A stretch of DNA of 18,594 nucleotides from RUG13409 sp045616985 (GTDB taxonomy: Bacteria > Bacillota > Clostridia > Peptostreptococcales > Anaerovoracaceae). Both the position numbers and the translations under genes were made by a program. Shown here one piece after another: positions 14,989 through 18,594 of this stretch. The DNA lies in NCBI GenBank assembly GCA_045616985.1, contig JAZLHU010000044.1, positions 1 to 18,594 of the forward strand. The letters run 5' to 3'. Below the pieces are notes generated by a model that was not told the origin of the DNA, made no database searches, and saw only the letters and a list, made by a program, of their open reading frames with translations. Position 1 is the stretch's first letter. Each line of letters begins with the position of its first letter.

Positions 14989-15300
14989 ATGATGAAGAAT
15001 TTAAGAGCTGCAAGAAAGCGCAGTGGCTTGAGTCAGCGTGACTTGGCGAAAGGACTCGGCTTGTCTCAGCAGGCCATTCATAAATACGAAAACGGCATTG
15101 CCGAACCGGATTTAATGATGCTGTCGAGGATCGCGAGACATCTGCACGTTTCTGTAGATTATTTAATTGATAATAAATATGAATCAGAACAATACAATAT
15201 TGATGAGCGCATGGCTTATGTAATGGAAACATTCCCGAGTCTGGACTCTGAAGGTCAGGATGCAGTCACATCAGTTTTAAAAGCTTTGGAAAGGAAATAG
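14989..15300 (+). CDS. XRE-family helix-turn-helix transcriptional regulator
   Basis: 103 residues. The first about 60 form a HTH_XRE domain: LRAARKRSGLSQRDLAKGLG, recognition region LSQQAIHKYENGIAEPD, then LSRIARHLHVSVDYLID. The remaining about 40 residues are polar and helical, ending LDSEGQDAVTSVLKALERK, a short tail often seen in small repressors. Start: GGGAG (14976-14980) is 8 bp before ATG 14989; a longer frame from 14932 would read through the repeat pair. The next gene starts 18 bp after the stop, so they are likely cotranscribed. Probably an autoregulating repressor; ligand or targets unknown. Confidence 0.88.
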   Translation: MMKNLRAARKRSGLSQRDLAKGLGLSQQAIHKYENGIAEPDLMMLSRIARHLHVSVDYLIDNKYESEQYNIDERMAYVMETFPSLDSEGQDAVTSVLKALERK

Positions 15301-15318
15301 TACGGTGGGGGGATCAAT

Positions 15319-15537
15319 ATGGAGAGAATTCAATATCAAATCGTGACTTCTGTTGTTGAGGTCGAGGACAAGAAATACGAAACTTACGGAATTCGATGCA
15401 TTAAGAATAACAATATCATTAAAACCGTAGAGGATATTTCCGTTGACGGCAAAAAAATAAAAGAACTTATCACTGCCTTAAACGAAGGGCAGCTTGATCC
15501 CGATCAGCTTAATGATGTCATAGAGGATATATTGTAA
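15319..15537 (+). CDS. DUF6514-like small protein
   Basis: A 72-residue acidic soluble protein. The pattern VVEVEDKKYETYGIRC, then VEDISVDGKKIKELITALN and a C-terminal LDPDQLNDVIEDIL, matches what I recall of the small Bacillota family DUF6514; no function is known for it. A G-rich GTGGGGGGATC stretch 4-15 bp before ATG 15319 serves as the ribosome binding site. It is the second gene after the XRE regulator and is followed by a perfect hairpin terminator, so the pair forms one unit. The family name is from memory. Confidence 0.65.
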   Translation: MERIQYQIVTSVVEVEDKKYETYGIRCIKNNNIIKTVEDISVDGKKIKELITALNEGQLDPDQLNDVIEDIL

Positions 15538-15628
15538 TTTCCGGCACGTACGCAATAAGCGGAACAAGAGAGTTCAACATGCGCTCAGGCTCAAATGAAA
15601 CAGCTCTAAAGGATGGCAAAAGGAAAGG

Positions 15629-15660
15629 AAAGAGTTGAGCATAACAGCTCAACTCTTTTT
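15629..15660 (+). terminator. Intrinsic terminator after XRE/DUF6514 unit
   Basis: AGAGTTGAGC (15631-15640), loop ATAACA, GCTCAACTCT (15647-15656), then T-run to 15660. A perfect ten-pair stem. Confidence 0.9.
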
Positions 15661-15684
15661 CTGATGTAACAAAAGGGATTTTTG

Positions 15685-15693
15685 TGATAAAAT
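15685..15693 (+). promoter_or_regulatory. Extended -10 promoter of the membrane-anchored toxin-like gene
   Basis: TGATAAAAT gives TG, one base and TAAAAT, about 50 bp before the gene start. No clear -35. Confidence 0.45.
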
Positions 15694-15741
15694 AATAAAA
15701 AGATACATTGTAATCTTTAATGTGAAAACAAGGATAAAAAA

Positions 15742-16206
15742 TTGCAAAAGAAAAATTCAAACAGGATATTGCTCTTTGTGCTGCTGATAGCTTTGTTCTT
15801 CACCGCTGCCCGGCTGATTTCTTCAGGCGGCGTGGGCGCGATCGAAGACAATACGCAGGGTATTAAGGTCGAGGAGCAGGAGGGCGCCGGACAACAAAAG
15901 GAAGAAAGGCAAAATCCGGTATCATACACCTTCCGCAGCAACGAGCTTTTGCAATCCCATTTTGAAAAGCACGGGATCGACATGGGCTTTGCCGATGCAG
16001 CCGCTTATGAAAAAGCCGCTTCCGATGTGATAAACAATCCCTTCGCTGAGCATAAGACCGAAAAAGAAGACGGCGATCTGGTTTATTACATCGAGCAAAC
16101 CAACGAGCTTGTGATCCTTTCAAAGCCTCAAAACAAAAATGACAAGGGCTTTATTCGTACGTACTTTCTGCCCGACGATGGCAGGGATTATTACGACCGC
16201 CGGTAA
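15742..16206 (+). CDS. Membrane-anchored or secreted protein with toxin-like C-terminal domain
   Basis: 154 residues from TTG 15742, preceded by AAGGA. A positive N-terminus and one hydrophobic segment (residues about 9-26, ILLFVLLIALFFTAARLI) form a signal anchor or signal peptide; there is no lipobox Cys. A polar Glu/Gln-rich linker (about 35-60) follows. The last about 90 residues carry SHFEKHGIDMGF, HKTEKEDGDLVYYIEQTNEL and GFIRTYFLPDDGRDYYDRR. The spaced His, Lys/Glu and Arg-Thr resemble BECR-fold nuclease domains found at the ends of polymorphic toxins and secreted Bacillota proteins. No immunity gene is seen next to it. The toxin link is a resemblance only; it could be a housekeeping extracytoplasmic domain. 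Confidence 0.6.
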   Translation: MQKKNSNRILLFVLLIALFFTAARLISSGGVGAIEDNTQGIKVEEQEGAGQQKEERQNPVSYTFRSNELLQSHFEKHGIDMGFADAAAYEKAASDVINNPFAEHKTEKEDGDLVYYIEQTNELVILSKPQNKNDKGFIRTYFLPDDGRDYYDRR

Positions 16207-16239
16207 TTTTTACATTTCATGTGATTTTGCAGAATACAA

Positions 16240-16315
16240 GGGCCTTTGGCGCAGTTGGGAGCGCGCCACACTGGCAGTGTGGAGGTCAGGGGTTCGAATC
16301 CCCTAAGGTCCACCA
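16240..16315 (+). tRNA. tRNA-Ala (anticodon GGC)
   Basis: 76 bases including an encoded CCA. The acceptor stem GGGCCTT/AAGGTCC contains the G3-U70 pair that marks alanine tRNAs. D stem GCGC/GCGC, anticodon stem CCACA/TGTGG with loop CTGGCAG (anticodon GGC at 16273-16275), T arm AGGGG-TTCGAAT-CCCCT. No clear promoter of its own; it may be transcribed from upstream. Confidence 0.95.
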
Positions 16316-16341
16316 AAAAAATAAGGAGCCGCCGCAAAGTC

Positions 16342-16621
16342 ATGTTTTTTTTCTTCAGAACCTACGCATATATATTGATCGCCGCAGCAGTTATTCCTGC
16401 AATCATTCTTCTGAAGAAGGTTTATACGGCAGACCATCTTGAACCGGAACCGCCTGCACTTATTGCAAGACTGGTTCTTTTCGGTGTTATATCGACATAT
16501 AGCCTTTATAATATTTATTGCGGCTGTCTTTTTTGCTGCACTTCGGACCGTAAAGCATTTGTCTGCAAAGGACAGATACCTCGACCCGAATGATCCGAAC
16601 AAAACGAATGTAAATCCGTAA
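16342..16621 (+). pseudogene. PrsW-like membrane protease gene with internal deletion
   Basis: The first frame from ATG 16342 gives a PrsW-type start: a membrane segment (YAYILIAAAVIPAIILLKKV), then YTADHLEPEPPALIARLVLFGVIST, where the EPP stretch before the second segment is typical. The frame then turns into a Cys-rich shadow and stops at 16593. A second frame (to TAA 16619-16621) gives a hydrophobic segment AFIIFIAAVFFAALRTVKHL and a polar end (SAKDRYLDPNDPNKTNVNP), fitting a C-terminal membrane helix and tail. PrsW proteins have about 220-350 residues with catalytic EExxK and histidine motifs in the missing middle. The junction is near 16490-16510. It lies between two tRNA genes. A frameshifted but real small gene is a less likely reading. 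Confidence 0.55.
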
Positions 16622-16650
16622 TTGACTAAAAAAGACGAAATCAGTATAAT
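16622..16650 (+). promoter_or_regulatory. Promoter of tRNA-Thr
   Basis: TTGACT (16622-16627), a 17 bp spacer and TATAAT (16645-16650), 12 bp before the mature tRNA start. Confidence 0.85.
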
Positions 16651-16661
16651 GATTAAGTCGT

Positions 16662-16737
16662 GCTGCTCTAGCTCAGTCGGTAGAGTACGTCCTTGGTAAG
16701 GACGGGGTCAGCGGTTCGAGTCCGCCGAGCAGCTCCA
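16662..16737 (+). tRNA. tRNA-Thr (anticodon GGT)
   Basis: 76 bases including CCA. Acceptor GCTGCTC/GAGCAGC, D stem GCTC/GAGT, anticodon stem CGTCC/GGACG with loop TTGGTAA (anticodon GGT at 16695-16697), T arm with TTCGAGT. The outermost T-stem pair (A49 with C65) is a mismatch; everything else pairs. Confidence 0.95.
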
Positions 16738-16745
16738 TAAAAAAA

Positions 16746-16775
16746 CCCTTGGAACGCTAAATTCCAAGGGCTTTT
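16746..16775 (+). terminator. Intrinsic terminator of tRNA-Thr
   Basis: CCCTTGGAA (16746-16754), a 7-base loop, TTCCAAGGG (16762-16770), then CTTTT. Confidence 0.85.
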
Positions 16776-16798
16776 GATAATATGAAAAGTATTAATAT

Positions 16799-16824
16799 GC
16801 GTGTGGGGGACAGTCCCTCTCCTG
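16799..16824. repeat. Short GGGGAC-AGTCCC intergenic palindrome
   Basis: The GTGTGGGGGACAGTCCC stretch with a perfect GGGAC/GTCCC palindrome resembles a widespread clostridial intergenic repeat word. It lies between the tRNA-Thr terminator and the 3' end of the minus-strand ATPase. No coding signal. Confidence 0.35.
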
Positions 16825-16896
16825 CCTAAAATAATAGAGGAAAGCATTTTGGGCTTGCCTTAGACGTTAAACTCATAATTTTCTCCGTCAACCAAT

Positions 16897-18219
16897 TTAA
16901 ATAAACATAATCATATAATGTGGCAAGCTATGTTTTTCTCCGTCAAATCCAACATTTCCATTTATTAATTTATAAGCAACTTCGGGATTAAATTTTCTAA
17001 TGTATTCGTTGAGAGACAAAGTTGCTGTATTACCTGCTTTTACTTCAATAGGAACAACACCCCAGCTTGTTTCAACAACGAATTCTATTTCTTGTGAATT
17101 ACCTGAAGGCTTGTAATAGTGCAGTGGATAACCTTTTTTAACTAAAGTCTCAGCCACAACGTTTTCATATATTCCGCCTTTGGCGTTTCCAAGCATTTTA
17201 TTATTTAAGATATCTCTTTTTGCTAAATCGCCAAGTGTTGCCATAAGAAGTCCTGTGTCGTTTATGTACAATTTAAATTCCGTTGATTCAGCATTAGCTA
17301 CTAGCGGCGAATATGGCTCATGAACGTTATAGCAAGGGTTTACAACATTTGCATCACAAAGCCATGTGATACTATCACTATACTTTTTAGAACCTGCACC
17401 CTTTTCAACTTGCGCATAAGAAAAGCGTTTATTTTCTTTAGCTAATTGCATAGGCAAACTTTTATAACATTGACGTATTTTAGCCTGATTCACTTTTTTA
17501 GCATGTTGCGAAATATCATCATCATAAGATGCAAGTATTTTGTTTTGTTTCTTTTTTACAACTCCAAAATCTTTTGATGCAATATAAGCTGCAACTACTT
17601 CCGGCATACCTCCGACAACTATATATTCTCTAAATAACTGCTCAAATTTTTCATTTAATACATCAGGTACTTTTGCGCCGGAATCGAAATAAAATTTTAA
17701 ATCTTCTATAACATCATTTTCATAATTATTTGCCCAGAGAAATTCTTCAAAATCTAAAGAGTGCATCACATACTGAGTCTCATATCCAACTGGAATTGAT
17801 TCTACTTCTTCGACTTCTTTATCTGCGTCCGCTCCATAATGCAGTCCAAGAAGAGATCCTGATGCAATTACATCGAATCTATCATCCTGTGCTAAAAACT
17901 TTAATGCAGTCCTTGCTTTTGAGCATCTTTGAATTTCATCTAAGAAAATCAAAGTATTGCCTGGAACTAATTTTTTATCAGGCTTTGTATAACTAATCTT
18001 TTTAAAAATTTCTTCTGAATTTAACGAGCCTTCAAAAATCTCTTTTAATTGAGGATCTTCAAAAAAGTTCAATTCGATAAATGACTTATATTCAGCCTCA
18101 CCGAATTTTTCAACAAGGTATGTTTTGCCAACCTGTCTAGCACCTTTAATAAGCAGACATTCTTTTTCTTTGTGTTCTTTCCAATCTAATAGAAAATTAT
18201 ATGCTTTTCGTTTTAACAC
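16897..18219 (-). CDS. AAA_14/DUF4143 family ATPase (copy 3)
   Basis: 440 residues. Walker A is GARQVGKT (residues 26-33), Walker B is LIFLDEIQ, followed by ASGSLLGLHYG and MHSLDFEEFLWANNY. The C-terminal region has SQEIEFVVE and PIEVKAGNT; the first acidic position of the PD-(D/E)XK-like motif is Glu rather than Asp. Start: AGGAG (reverse of 18226-18230) is 6 bp before GTG 18219. The closest paralogue in the window is copy 1 at 689-2023, far away in the opposite orientation, so the family has spread to more than one locus here. Its promoter is at 18242-18271 and a 33 bp repeat array lies just upstream. Function not established. Confidence 0.88.
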   Translation of the reverse strand: MLKRKAYNFLLDWKEHKEKECLLIKGARQVGKTYLVEKFGEAEYKSFIELNFFEDPQLKEIFEGSLNSEEIFKKISYTKPDKKLVPGNTLIFLDEIQRCSKARTALKFLAQDDRFDVIASGSLLGLHYGADADKEVEEVESIPVGYETQYVMHSLDFEEFLWANNYENDVIEDLKFYFDSGAKVPDVLNEKFEQLFREYIVVGGMPEVVAAYIASKDFGVVKKKQNKILASYDDDISQHAKKVNQAKIRQCYKSLPMQLAKENKRFSYAQVEKGAGSKKYSDSITWLCDANVVNPCYNVHEPYSPLVANAESTEFKLYINDTGLLMATLGDLAKRDILNNKMLGNAKGGIYENVVAETLVKKGYPLHYYKPSGNSQEIEFVVETSWGVVPIEVKAGNTATLSLNEYIRKFNPEVAYKLINGNVGFDGEKHSLPHYMIMFI

Positions 18220-18241
18220 ACTAAACTCCTTTATTTACTTG

Positions 18242-18271
18242 ATTTTACAACATTTTTTGAGCGTTAGTCAA
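18242..18271 (-). promoter_or_regulatory. Predicted promoter of third DUF4143 ATPase
   Basis: Read on the minus strand: TTGACT (18271-18266), an 18 bp spacer, TAAAAT (18247-18242). The repeat array begins 8 bp upstream of the -35. Confidence 0.55.
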
Positions 18272-18279
18272 TAATTTTT

Positions 18280-18400
18280 GCCACATATTGGACTACTAAA
18301 TCTTTAAAAAATGCCTCAAATCGGACTATCATATCTTTAAAAAATACCTCAAATCGGACTGTTCAATCTTCAAAAAATGCCACATATTGGACCATTCATC
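18280..18400 (-). repeat. Array C: 33 bp tandem repeat, three full units and a partial fourth
   Basis: Units start at 18280, 18313, 18346 and 18379, an exact 33 bp period. On the plus strand each unit has GCC(A/T)CA near the start, GGAC after it and a TCTT(T/C)AAAAAAT end. The fourth unit keeps the first 15 bases and then diverges. On the minus strand the units carry GATTTGAGG or ATATGTGG, close to the GATTTGTGT core of array B. There are no unique spacers. Confidence 0.9.
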
Positions 18401-18594
18401 AAAAATTCACTGAATTTTCACTTTATGAGCGAATTTTCACTGAAATTCGGCAAAACGCAAAACCGCCGAATTTGGATCAAATTTTCCAACCAGCAAAAAT
18501 AAAAAAGCTTGAAATTTCAATAAGGTTGGAAAAATTACATGATTTTGAACGAGAAATTGAAAGAAAATCGTACCTTCCAACCATTGAAAAATCA
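18401..18594. other. Intergenic tail with repeats and an open frame to the window edge
   Basis: GAATTTTCACT occurs twice (near 18412 and 18431). TTTTCCAACC (18482-18491) and GGTTGGAAAA (18524-18533) form an inverted repeat with a 32 bp loop, and TTCCAACC recurs at 18575. On the plus strand a frame stays open from just after a TAG at about 18263 through array C to the window end (about 110 codons). Its last part reads FQPAKIKKLEISIRLEKLHD and then FEREIERKSYLPTIEKS, which looks protein-like, but no ATG or ribosome binding site is seen. No gene is called. Confidence 0.4.

Noticed and set aside
16246..16341. Protein-coding start within tRNA-Ala for the PrsW-like frame
   Set aside because: The interval is a complete tRNA; the PrsW-like sequence begins at ATG 16342.
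18280..18400. CRISPR-like array
   Set aside because: Units are directly adjacent with a 33 bp period and no unique spacers; no cas genes nearby.

Overview
The window looks like a low-to-mid GC Bacillota chromosome, most likely a gut or rumen clostridium of the Lachnospiraceae type. This rests on AGGAG-type ribosome binding sites, extended -10 promoters (the 9-mer TGATATAAT occurs four times), DUF6514-like and XRE genes, a MATE/ATPase-type gene remnant, a bacterial GH3 gene and CCA-encoding tRNA genes. The species assignment is inference.

Left part (1-3651), accessory DNA: the C-terminal end of a Fic-family protein, then two paralogous ATPases of the AAA_14/DUF4143 type in tandem, then a probable remnant of a DUF5714-like gene. 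A third DUF4143 ATPase lies on the minus strand at the right edge (16897-18219). All three ATPase genes have a degenerate 32-33 bp tandem repeat array at or next to their predicted promoter. This is the most unusual pattern in the window.

Middle part (3703-13391), core-like metabolism: a GH3-type acyl-adenylating enzyme with a small partner of unknown function, a convergent RelA/SpoT-like HD hydrolase, an AI-2E family membrane protein, and an internally deleted MATE/ATPase gene. Then comes a four-gene probable operon (8498-13391): a phosphotransferase-fold protein whose catalytic residues look lost, a DUF362 double 4Fe-4S protein, an RsbW-like ATPase fused to an acetyltransferase-like region, and an adenosine deaminase-like amidohydrolase.

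Right part (13478-18594): a lysine/alanine/proline histone H1-like protein, a TVP38/DedA-like membrane protein flanked by short repeats, an XRE regulator with a paired direct repeat upstream, a DUF6514-like small protein, a membrane-anchored protein with a toxin-like C-terminal domain, tRNA-Ala(GGC), an internally deleted PrsW-like gene, tRNA-Thr(GGT), the third DUF4143 ATPase and its repeat array. Past the array an open frame runs off the window.

Two genes (MATE/ATPase and PrsW-like) show the same decay mode: both ends are kept, the middle is missing and the frames no longer match. Together with the DUF5714-like fragment this suggests ongoing deletion-driven gene loss.
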